Below are positions 42,525 to 52,637 of a stretch of 64,000 nucleotides of DNA, one piece after another. Within the stretch, counting starts at the first letter, position 1, and the number at the start of each line of letters is the position of its first letter. Source of the DNA: Sphaerolaimus hirsutus (taxonomy: Eukaryota > Nematoda > Chromadorea > Monhysterida > Sphaerolaimidae); the NCBI GenBank assembly GCA_964036195.1, contig OZ038454.1, positions 8,618,001 through 8,682,000 on the forward strand, in the 5' to 3' direction. The notes under the pieces are model-generated. The model ran no database searches. It saw only the letters and a program-made list of their open reading frames with translations, and was not told the origin of the DNA. The translations under genes and the position numbers were made by a program.

Positions 42525-45500
42525 ATGCGGAGGATGCGCGCCACGGCCGCCTGCTGCACGGCCGCCTGCTGCAAGTACCTGCTGTACGGCGGCGCGCGGC
42601 CGCCCAACCCCCAGCTGGGTCTAGCCACCGCGCTCACTAGACACCCCGGCCATTCAGGCGACGGGGCGACGCCGCTGCGCAACTTCACCGCGCTGCTGCT
42701 GCCGCCGGAGAGGTTCGACGCGGCCGGTGGACAACACTTGAACGAGTCCGACTACCATTGTTGCGCACCGCCCGCGCACAGGTGCTGTGGGTGAGTGAGG
42801 CGGGGCGAAGCGACTGCTTTTTGTGTTTGGATTTTTGAACAGTTTGGGTTTGTCGACTACTGAAAGTTTGGGAAGAGTGGGGTTCACGTGTTCGGCACAG
42901 GACCCGTAAACACAGTTGGGAGAGCCACTTTATTGAAGTACTGAACTGAAAAAAAGTAGTCACAAGCGGCGTGCAGTCCAGACCAAGGTGGTTTGGGTGA
43001 GGGTATCCAAGGGGGTTGGGGACAATTTTTTTGGCTACTACCCCCTGAACCCCCGAATCGCCCAACCAGAGTGATTTTTGTGAATTGCTAAGTCCCATTG
43101 TGATTGTGAATTGTGATTTTTGAGAAATTTTGTTCCCATTTGGTAGTCCACCTTTTTTCGAGATATCGATATTTCTGTGATCTCAGTCATTTTTACATCG
43201 TCAATGAAAATTGACCGTAATTACCAAAAAAATCACTATTTCCAGAAAACGCGGATTACATAATCATGCAAAAAAATTTGAACAGGGTGAACGTAATGGT
43301 TATTTCAATTTTTTTATGCAGTCAAATCATCAACATGCACACAGCACTAGGGTTCAAACGGGATTGACTTTTCGGGATCGGGATCGGGATTGGTTTTTTG
43401 AGATTTCGGGATCGGGATCGGGATTGGCCGGGATTGGGGTCACGGGATCGGGATTGGCATTTTTTCGGGATCGAGATTGGGGTCTTGTGATACAGATTTT
43501 GGCCAATGTTCTGGCATCCACAGTTGTTCAAAAAGGTCTCAAAACACTGTTGGATGCCAGAAAAGTGGTATAAAATGGACGCTGGGTGTTTTTCGTTCAC
43601 ATTTTTGCATGCAAAAACGTCATTTTTTCACAGATCTCGTTAATCATTCATTCATTCACTTTTTATAATTTCACTGATCTTTCCGGGATCGGGATCCCGG
43701 ACTTGGGAGTTTCTCGGGATCGGGATTTGAAAATTTTCGGGATCGGGATCGGGACTGCAAAATCCCGGAATTTCATGGGATCCGGGATCGGATTCCCGTT
43801 TGAACCCTACACAGCACTCAAGGACCAAACCTTCGCAGGATGTTCGAGTGCAGCAACACGCCCATGGACGAGATGCCCATCCGTTTCATGCTGGTCGCGC
43901 TGGCGGGCACGTGCGTGTCCGCCGTCGGCATCCTGAACAACATGCTCGCAATACACATTTTCGTGAACAAACTGGGCTTCGCCGCCAACCACATGCTCTA
44001 CTTGGTGTGCCTGGCCGCCTTTGATATTCTATTAGAGCTCAGTTATATTATGGCCTTCAGGTGGGTAAATGTTTTGTTGCTGGTGGTTAATTTTGGAATT
44101 AACAAACTATTTGTGTGGCCCAACAGAAAACCAGAAAAGTTTTCACATGGTGAAAGTAGAGTTATTTGGTTAACATTTGCTGCAAAAGCATTACAGACAT
44201 TTCTAGCCCACATACCTTTTTTTGTGGAATTCAGCGGGATAGCGCGGATTCTAAAAATTTCATTTATTAATCAACCAGCCTACTACCTAGCATAAACATA
44301 GTAAACCAAACACAATCCACTTTTATATTCCCATTTTGTTTGTTTTCACTGAGACCAAATTGAACAGCACCAAATCATTGATCAAATCCCTGGTGACACT
44401 CCCAGACCTTGTATAACATTACCTGAAAAATGTCAAATGTGATACAAAGTGTAAAATGTCAAATTTTATTTTTTACTGGTTGTTTGACATTTTTAAAAGC
44501 ATTACATGATTTTTGACACTTTGAATTACACTTTACATATTAGATGGTTTGTCAGTTGCCCCAAATCCTTCAATTCTGGAGCAAACATTGATTTAACTGT
44601 GAGACCCAAAAATATCGACCTCAACCGTTAGAACTAATAAAAATGCAAGACACAAAGGTTGGTGAAGTGCAGCAGAATGATCTACCAAAGGATAACAATC
44701 TGGGTAGAAAGCGCATCACAGCCCAAACACGATTACATTCAGCAGAACTCCCTCGCAGCGTGGACGTGTTCACCGACCACGTGCACATCTGGTGGCTGTA
44801 CCAGCTGTGGCACTGGTACATCCCCTACGTGGCCACCGTGGGCCAGGTGTCCATGACCGGCGCCGTGTTCATGATGGTCGCCGCGTCGGCCGAGCGCTAC
44901 ATGACCACCAGCAACTGGCTGCAGCAGCTGAGCGTGGCGCACCGGTGCTTCGTGGTCACCACCGTGCTCGTGTTCGCCTTCGTCTCCAAGGGCACCGTGT
45001 TGTTCGAGATCGAGGTCTACGAGCGGCAGGTGGCCCGTCCCGGACACTGGGAATGGCCCTGTAGAATGTCAAATGTCATGGAAAGTGTCAAAGGTCATGG
45101 AAAATGCCCTGCAAAATGGCAACTCGGTTGCTCGCTTACTCCGGTACTTTTTGAAAGTACGCGAGTACAGAAAACTTATTTCAGATGGGCTTTTATATTG
45201 GCCTTTTCAAGGCATAAAAGGGAAAAAAGGAGAAAAATCTAAAATAAGGAAAATATCCAAAATAGCTTGAAAATGGGCAAAAACACATTAACAAGTGAAT
45301 TTGAGGGTAAAAAAGTTTGGGAATTTGTTATTTTAAGCAAAAATTGGGGTCAAAAGTAATTTATTCTCGTTTACTCATGAGTAAAAGTAATAAAAATTGT
45401 ACTCTACGTTTTCTATTCAGCGGTGAGTAAAAAAAATACTTAAGGTTCACGTTTTCTTTCCAAAAGTTCAGTACTTTTAACAACTGTGCAGTGCATAACT

Positions 45501-47211
45501 TTTGACACTTAACCTGACATTTGACACTCTACAGGGCCATTCACAGTGCCCGAGACGGCCCCCTAGGACTGCATCGGCTTCGGCTCGCTCAGCATCCAGC
45601 CGAGCAATCTGGCGCGCAGCCCCGCCTACAACTACTGGATCCGGCTGGGCTACCGGCACGTGGCCTGCGTGTTCGTGCCCTTCTTCGCGCTGCTCTACCT
45701 CAACGCTGCGCTGTTAGCCGCCGCCAGACGGGTCAGGGGCTTTAGAGGCGCGCTCATGAGAATAGCCGTGCACGTGAATATGGGCGAGAATGAGGTGGGG
45801 CGGTTTTTTTGATCGTGGCATTTGGTGAGGTGGTTGGCTGGCGCTCTGTTCCCCAGACCCAGACCATGTAAAATTTCAAGTAAAGTGTAAATGTCCCAGC
45901 AAAAATGTAAAATTTTACATCTTTCATGACATTCTACAGCGTCTGGTACTGGTCCTTAGTGGTATTCACACACAGTTCCTGACAAATCCGTACACCAGGG
46001 GGCAGTCTCAGACCCTGTAAAATCTCATTTTTGAATCGAGTTGCCATTTTGCCGGGCATTTTACATGACTTATGAAACTTTGCATGACAGTTTACATTTA
46101 ACAGGGCATTTTACAGAGTCTAGGTCCAGTACCTAGTCGATAAAGTGCCACTTGTTCACAAAACACACCAAAAATACAACATATCCTATTCAGTTACATG
46201 CCAATGACCCCAACAAAACACTCACCAAATCAACTAACACCCCCCTCCCAAACTGCTCCCTAGATGCGCGAGCGCGAGCGAAGAGTGCGCGATGCTACGC
46301 GCATGCTGGTGGCCACGGTGGCCACGTACGTGTTCGCCAACACGCTGAACATAGTCATCACCGCGTGGGAGCACGTCGACGTGCGGTCGCTGCGCGCCGC
46401 CGCCGACGGCATGTTCTACCCGCTCGCGTCCGACGTGGTCTCCTTCCTGACCATGAGCTGCGGCGCGGTCAGGCTGCCCATTTATTGCCTGTGTAATGGA
46501 ATGGTTGGTTACTCCCACCCAACCCACGTCAAAGTCTGGGTGGCGTGATTTTGTCGCTGCACACACTAGTTTGCCGATGAAATTTTTTTAAATTTGGTCA
46601 ACTCATAAATCAGCCTTGAACGCATTTGAGTTTACGCGAGACCAGTTTGTCAACTGTAGTTGACAAACAATTGATTTCCGTAAACTCAAATGACATTCAA
46701 ATTAGATTTACGTGTGTAGTAAATTTTCAGTTTACTGGCAGCAAACTAGACTAGTGTGTGCAGCGCCAACGAGGAACATCGTGCCGTATAACGCAACTAC
46801 CGGTCGACCGCAGGTGCGCGTCGCTATGCGGCAGCTACTAATCGACAACTGGTCGCGGCTGCGCTGCCAGCAGGTGTACGCTCGGTGCCGCGCGTGCGAA
46901 TTCCGCGAGAAGTGCATCTGCACGCCGCGGTCCAACGCGCACGCGCAGCCGCGGCAGCAGAACGCCGACGCGTCGGCGGCCAACGCCAAGTACGCCCGAC
47001 TGCAGCACACGGACATTGGCCGCAGTCGGCTGGACGAGCACTGCCTGCTGAAGAACGGCGCGTCGCCCATGCTGGGCGCCGGCGACGGGTCGGGCCTGGC
47101 CGACGGCATAACCACCAGCAGAAGTTGCGACAGTCACGCGCCCCTGGGCAGCAGGTCGTCGGTGAACGTGCGCATGGTGTGCCGCAACGGGACTTGCTTG
47201 AAGCAACTCAC
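42525..47211 (+). CDS. Class A G-protein-coupled receptor, 6 exons (GPCR-1)
   Basis: Exons: 42,525-42,790; 43,839-44,060; 44,759-45,029; 45,567-45,794; 46,264-46,503; 46,814-47,211. Phases (2,2,0,0,0) agree at each junction. ATG 42,525 is the first in frame; upstream exons are possible. Seven hydrophobic helices can be placed: TM1 from MPIRFMLVALAG, TM2 from ANHMLYLVCLAAFD, TM3 ending in ERY (residues 208-210, variant DRY), TM4 from HRCFVVTTVLVF, TM5 from RHVACVFVPFFALLYL, TM6 from MLVATVATYVFAN (no CWxP), TM7 ending RLPIYCLCN, where NPxxY is replaced. The tail after TM7 is long, Arg/Cys/Ala rich. It is probably a peptide receptor of the broad FMRFamide-type group (inference). The in-frame TGA at 47,213 is inside a GTGAGT donor, so the CDS may continue. 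Intron 3 is an introner. Confidence 0.8.
43349..43808. mobile_element. AGGG...CCCT element with GGGATC array (family I)
   Basis: The ends are AGGGTTCAAACGGGA and TCCCGTTTGAACCCT. ACACAGCACT occurs on both sides (43,339-43,348 and 43,809-43,818), a 10-bp duplication. Both halves are arrays of CGGGATCGGGATTGG-like words. It sits in GPCR-1 intron 1, about 30 bp before the acceptor of exon 2. Confidence 0.9.
44398..44572. mobile_element. Introner-family element inside GPCR-1 intron 2
   Basis: It has CTCCCAGACCTTGTATAAC at the left, TACACTTTACATATTAGATG at the right, and AAAATGTCAAATG blocks in both orientations. It does not touch the splice sites of this intron (44,061-44,758). Confidence 0.65.
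45030..45566 (+). mobile_element. Introner forming GPCR-1 intron 3, with nested family D element
   Basis: The intron begins GTGGCCCGTCCCGGACACTG and its other end, reverse-complemented, is CTAGGGGGCCGTCTCGGGCA. The two ends continue with a matching GAATGGCCCTGTAGARTGTC, so the terminal repeats extend to the splice sites. The junctions are CAG before the donor and TAG at the acceptor. A family D element (about 45,130-45,490) has inserted into the middle. The flanking exons encode the end of TM4 and the loop before TM5 and join in phase 0. Confidence 0.85.
45852..46132. mobile_element. Two introner-family copies in GPCR-1 intron 4
   Basis: Copy one (about 45,852-45,957) runs from CCCAGACCATGTAAAATTTC to TACAGCGTCTGGTACTGG. 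Copy two (about 45,996-46,132) runs from CAGGGGGCAGTCTCAGACCC to TTTTACAGAGTCTAGGTCC. Both lie inside the intron 45,795-46,263, away from its splice sites. Confidence 0.7.
46554..46767. mobile_element. MITE with GCTGCACAC ends in GPCR-1 intron 5 (family K)
   Basis: The left end is CGCTGCACACACTAGTTTGC and the right end is GCAAACTAGACTAGTGTGTG then CAGCG, an inverted repeat. The interior has CATAAATCAGC and ACTCAAATG blocks. A second copy is at 55,745-55,947, and a partial one is near 51,190-51,320. Confidence 0.8.
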
Positions 47212-47620
47212 GTGAGTCGCGTTTGCGTCGCGCAAGTGGCTTCCCCGCCGCCCGCGCACGTATACAACACGTTTACGTTTACGTTTACGTGGCCTTCACG
47301 TTTAAAGCCAACATATTCTGTCAGAGGCCAGAGCAGATCCATGTGATCGGGTTCAAAACACCGTGAGACGTGAGCTTTTACTATTTCGATGCGGACGCTG
47401 TCGTAATGCTGGCGCCTAACTATTTTCATTTTACACCCGCCTACACACGCTGCCAATAAGAAATCACAAAAATTGTGCCACGTTAGACTTAGAGAGAGCA
47501 TAAACACCATGCTGAGATTGTAAAGTCGGTGTCTTCGAGATCGAACCATTTTGAGTTGCTTTAGATTTTACACTAAACGTTTGCCAGTGGAGGATCAGCA
47601 GAATAATGGCGATATCCAGC
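47212..47620. other. No gene; short TTTACG array
   Basis: This stretch directly downstream of the donor-like GTGAGT at 47,212 contains a GTTTACGTTTACGTTTACGT run near 47,268-47,290. Nothing else is recognised. If GPCR-1 splices on, this is intron. Confidence 0.4.
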
Positions 47621-48094
47621 TACCGTATTTCTTCTAAAGAAGGGCGCCCTTCTATTTTTTTCATCAACTTCTTTACCCGCCCTTCTATTGGAGACGCCCT
47701 TCTATTGGAGACGCCTATCTATTGGAGACGCCCTTCTATTGGAGACCGCCCGTCTATTTTTTTCGTCAACTTTTCAGCCGATCTTTTTTAGGTTCTGCTC
47801 AGGTTTTTCAAAAATTTTCGTCTCATACAGTTCATAGAATGGGAATACATCGAGTTCATTCAACATTTGATGTTAAAAAAGCTCAAAATCAATGGACCAA
47901 AGCCACTAAATCAAAGCGTCCGTTGATATTTTTTACTTTTTATGCATTTGGCACAATTCCAACACTTTGTGTACCTTCTATTGGAGACCGCCCTTGTATT
48001 TATTTCGTGGCCCAAATAAAGTCGAAAAAGTGTACCTTCTATTGGAGAAGCCCTTCTATTGGAGACCCGCCCTTCAATTAGAAGAAATACGGTA
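47621..48094. mobile_element. Family B MITE
   Basis: The ends are TACCGTATTTCTTCTAAAGA and TTAGAAGAAATACGGTA. Units of TTCTATTGGAGACGCCC are repeated on both sides of a unique centre. Confidence 0.85.
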
Positions 48095-48501
48095 ATTAAC
48101 TCGACTGATGCCAAACGCAAAAAAAATTGTCGCGCTTATTGTGTTTCTACGCACTAATTTACGGTCGAAGTTCAACACATTGGAATTTACCAGAACGAAT
48201 CATTTTCGAATTTAGTTAACTAAAAATGACAAACAATAATAGAAAATAAGAAATTCGCAAAGTCATTAAAAACACTTTTTCTGGAGGGATTCCAACCGTC
48301 ACCGTCAGCACTGACTGACAAACTTCCCATTCCGGTAAACTCAAATCGTCCAAACCTGATTTATCAGTTTTTGGCTATAAATTAGTGTTTGTGGTGCCAT
48401 TACAGCTAAATCGAGTTGCAAAAAAATATTTGAGGAAAATAATTGTACTTTTTTGCGATGCTACACCTAAATATATTGTCGTTGTATCCTTTACAGCTAG
48501 G

Positions 48502-48854
48502 CAGAGTTGTTAAAAGTTAATGAGCATTTTTCTCACAGAAATCGTGAAAGTGAGTATTTTTCTCACAGAAAACGTAAAACTCAAAAATTTTGTCAATTTT
48601 TATTCCAGAATACATCAAAGATGTGTTTTTCTCCTGATAAGTATTTCTTAGGAAAACGCTCTATTTTTCACCTTCTGTCTGTAAAAATGTCACTTTGGTG
48701 CCATTTAAATACGTTTTCAGTAATCGCGTACTTTCAAAAAGTACACGAGTAAGCGCGTAGCGGTATTTTTTTGAAGAGAAAACGTGAACATATTCACACA
48801 ATACCCGAGTATACGTATTTATCGAGTAAACGTAAATACGTTTTAACAACTGTG
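48502..48854. mobile_element. Family D hAT-like element with clean target duplication
   Basis: The ends are CAGAGTTGTTAAAAG and TTTTAACAACTGTG. CAGCTAGG occurs directly on both sides (48,494-48,501 and 48,855-48,862). This 8-bp duplication and the CAGAG terminus identify the whole family D as hAT-type. Confidence 0.9.
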
Positions 48855-48862
48855 CAGCTAGG

Positions 48863-50274
48863 TTGAAGTTGATGCTCGAAACTGAAAAAAATTTGTTGTG
48901 CAAAATTTTCGCGACAAATTTCGTCATTTCTCACAACACGATTCAGCTGTAAATCGGCAATCGAACTTCTACAAATTGTTATTGAAATCTTACAGCGCCG
49001 TGCCTCAATACCTACGGGATCTATCGCTTACCGTTGTCCTAACTAATGCGATTTTCATTTTTCATTAGAGTTAGCACCGACAACTGGTGCTTGTAATTTT
49101 GGAGCCACTGATTTTGAGGGTAAAAAACAGCTGAAAGTTGTCGGCGTACCCGATTACAAGCACTGGTTGTGGCAAAAAAAAACCTAGCAAGTGGTTAGTA
49201 CGTCTTTATTAGACTAGATAAATAAATAGTAAACTAATAGTAAGTATTTAATTTAGCCCTATGTGAGCAGATGCACACGGGTTTTTCAATCTGGGACAGC
49301 AAAACTCTATCTGGGGCATAATAATTTTATAGACCATTTGCGATTGTCAGCATAGAAAGAAGCTTCTCATGCATAAAGTATTTTTTTCTTTTACTTATGA
49401 GTGAGTAAATACTTTTTCCCAGGAAACATAGGAGAGAGTATTTTTGAGAAATTTTGCCCCAATTTTCACTCAAAATAACTTATTTTCGTTTTCTTTTTGG
49501 CAATATATTATGTTATATTTTGGCTCATTTTTCCCCATTTTTGGTCTTTTTCACACTTTTTCTCCATTCTATGTCTTGAAAAAGCCTACCTGTATAAACG
49601 CCTATCAGAAATACGTTTTCTGTACTTGAGTACTTTCAAAAAGTATACATCATATCGAGTACAGGTACTTCTTCAGAGGAAACGTAAATGTATTTACTCA
49701 GTACTCGAATATACGCTTTTTTCGAGTTACCTACCTAACTTAAATACGTTAATATGGTTTAAAAAACGTATTTTTCCATCCCTATTGAGACCATTCTCCA
49801 CCTTCAAACTAGGTAATTAGCATTCAGGTTTTATGGGTTTGATGCCAAGGATAAAAAACCCGTGTGCTCCGTGTTCGGTAGTGTTACAAAGTGCCCCTGG
49901 GACATTATTTCCCGTGACGTCCAGACCATGCCACGCGCCCATCCAGAAGACTACAGAGTTGTAGCGACGGCTGTTGGCAACTGGCCAATTTGTGTCTTTC
50001 ATCATTGCTGCCTGGAAAAATTGAGGTGGAAAAGGGTGATTCGACAAACGCACCGGCCTCTGGTAAGATTGCGAGCGATTTGCGGTTGGTAAAATTTCTT
50101 AACTTTTCTTCTCATAGCTTAGCTTGAGCTTGCGATGTTTGTTGCTTTCGCTTGTGTTGATTAGCTTTGTATGGATAGTCTTTGTAATATTAGTGCAATT
50201 AAATACAATAATATATGCATGCTTTCACTCGGACTTAACACAGCAGAAGATGGTAATCTGCAATTTAACCCGTG
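48863..50274. other. No supported gene; family D remnant
   Basis: Family D blocks lie at about 49,380-49,770. At about 49,820-50,090 both strands are open over 75-78 codons with mixed composition, but I recognise no domain and no convincing splice frame. Confidence 0.35.
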
Positions 50275-50605
50275 GCCAGTTCCGCGAATAGCAAAGTTTA
50301 GTTTACTTAGCTTTTAAGTCTTAACTTTACTTTTGTATTTCCATTAATCATTTTACTTGACTTTTAACATCACTCTTGCAACATGCGGAACCGGCGCCAG
50401 CTTCTCCATATGGGAAGTTAAGTGATGCAGCCCGAAATTTACAGGTACCGCCTACGTAGAACCGATTATTTTGCCGATTTCCCGTACTAGCAATTTTGCA
50501 AGACCGCACTCGCACACAAAAATAACCACAAAACAAAGAAAAAAACGCAAAAACCCACCCGCCAATTTCAGGCACCATCCGAGCACGTACGGGACCACGA
50601 CGCAC

Positions 50606-50746
50606 CTGATCAGACCGATTGGCAGTGTGCCAAGTTCGGCGCCGGTGCCCAGCACGAACGGCGACGCCAGACAGCGACACCAGCGGCAGGCTGTCGCTGC
50701 AGACGCTCATGGCCCCGAATCCCAGCACGCGACCGATATCGATGAG
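50606..50746 (-). other. Candidate exon, unidentified gene
   Basis: This GC-rich stretch on the minus strand lies between an acceptor-like AAAAACGGCAG and a donor-like ATCAG-GTGCGT. Two frames are open: one reads LIDIGRVLGFGAMSVCSDSL, the other SPFVLGTGAELGTLPIGLIR. I do not recognise either. The open frame extends at both sides, so the borders are uncertain. Confidence 0.3.
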
Positions 50747-51740
50747 CTGCCGTTTTTGGCTGAGTTCCAACTCACCTGCGTCGCCACTTTGTGACACTGT
50801 TGTTTGTGTCGGTTGGGTTAGGGATGGAAACACGTTTTTTTAATGACCGTTTTAAAAATGATGGGGTTTTTCAAATAAAAAACGGGTTCTTTTTCAAAAA
50901 TTTTAAAGTATGGCTATGATTCAACATATACAGTCATATGAGACAAGTCAGTTCACTTTCCATTACTTGGTGATGTTTCATATAGACAAATAATTGCCAT
51001 GGAGCCATGGAATTATAAGCAGTGGTTTCTGCTAAAAATTCATTGTTGTCGACTAGTGACGTATTTTATATCCCTTTTCGTCAACATTCGTGACGTCAAC
51101 TAGGTATGGAAGTTGGGAATGTAAACATGTTCAAATGGGAAGAGAAGCCTAATGCATAGAAAGTTATTTTTAATGGTTCAGCAACATGTGGGTTACTGCC
51201 AGTAAACTCGGATTTTGGTCAAATCATAAATCAGTTTTGAACGCATTTGAGTTTTCGAGAATGATGAGTCTGTCAACTACAGCTGGCGGGAGTTTAAAAT
51301 AACTCAATAGACTAAAATACGTCCAGAGCTGATTAATGAGTACCCAATTCGAGGGGCGGCAAAAATATAGGGCGGCTTTTTTTTCGAAACCAGCATTTTT
51401 TCAATGTAACGGTCAAAAAACTCCGGCCATCCCTATTTAGTTTGGAACTATGTACTGCTACCCTGCCACTCCGATTGTTTGTAGTGTAGCGTGAAGGTTT
51501 TCGCGTTTGAAGGTTTTATTTACTAGCATGTGAAATGAGTCTCGCGTCATAAAAATCGGCAGAAGAAAACCAAAACATTTCATAGGTTCTTTGTAGTTTT
51601 TTTCCTGCAATAACAGCCCGATGTTTGCAGATTTTTCAAAGAATTAAAAAAATGAAATGCCAGTGAGTGGTAAAAGCAAAATGCGAAAATCTTCGTAAAT
51701 ATGTCATGTAAATAAATACTAACTCATTTAAGATGTGAAT

Positions 51741-52114
51741 ACAGGGTGGCGCGCGTCAGGCGGACGTTTTCGATCTGCTACCAACACGTCAATTTTGATA
51801 GAAAAGTGCTCAAATTTGGTATGGCAGTGGATAAATGTACACCATTTAGTATTTCAAGCATATACATTCATATCTCGCAAAATTTTCTAATTGATCAAAC
51901 CATATGCAAAACAATGTCACTCCACATAACCACTGCCATTCACCAAGACAATATGCAAATGATTACTTCAACCACAGCATTCACAGAAACCGTGCACTTA
52001 ACATACCATAAAGGGGTACATTTATCTACTACCATACCAAATTTGAGCACTTTTCATTCAAAATTGATGTGTTGGGAGCAGATTGAAACATTCCACCTGA
52101 TGTGCGTCACCCTG
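51741..52114. mobile_element. MITE with ACAGGGTG ends
   Basis: The left end is TACAGGGTGGCGCGCGTCAG and the right end is GATGTGCGTCACCCTGTA. Subterminal regions are complementary (AGCACTTTTCATTCAAAATT against AATTTTGATAGAAAAGTGCT). The 134-residue open frame across it is a by-product of the fold-back. Confidence 0.8.
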
Positions 52115-52637
52115 TATTACTCAACTATTTTGGATATGATATGGATGTAAATATTATCGAATTTTTACTGTGGATTGCTACCAACAATTAGCTACACATT
52201 GCTCAATTTTTTGTGTTGATGTAAGTCGTGAACAGTTATCTGTGAATTGTTATGTATTTATATCATCTATAAAGGTATTTGAATAACTTCAGATGGTGCA
52301 AAGAGAAATATCAAGAGATATAAGTACTTTCTAACTTTTATTTCTCAATATATATGTAAATATAATCAATTACTTACATGAATGATAAAAGAAATGCTAG
52401 ATTTGGTACAATTTCACCAGAAATCAGTTTATGAGCATGAAAATAGGTTCACTACCCAAAAAACACACAAATAGGCGGAAATCACAGAAATTTCTAAAAT
52501 TGGGAAAAGCTCCGACAAAACAAAGTACACATGAATGGCACATTTTTAATCATTTAACAAGAAAAAATGGCTCACTTAAATCCACGAAGTGCTACCCCAA
52601 CCACCAGTGGTTTGCTTTTTATATAGGTTGTTGCGAC

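Noticed and set aside
44739-45064. His/Arg-rich and Val/Ala-rich alternative frames over the TM3-TM4 exon
   Set aside because: They are shadow frames caused by high GC at third positions. The hydrophobic frame alone joins in phase with neighbouring exons.
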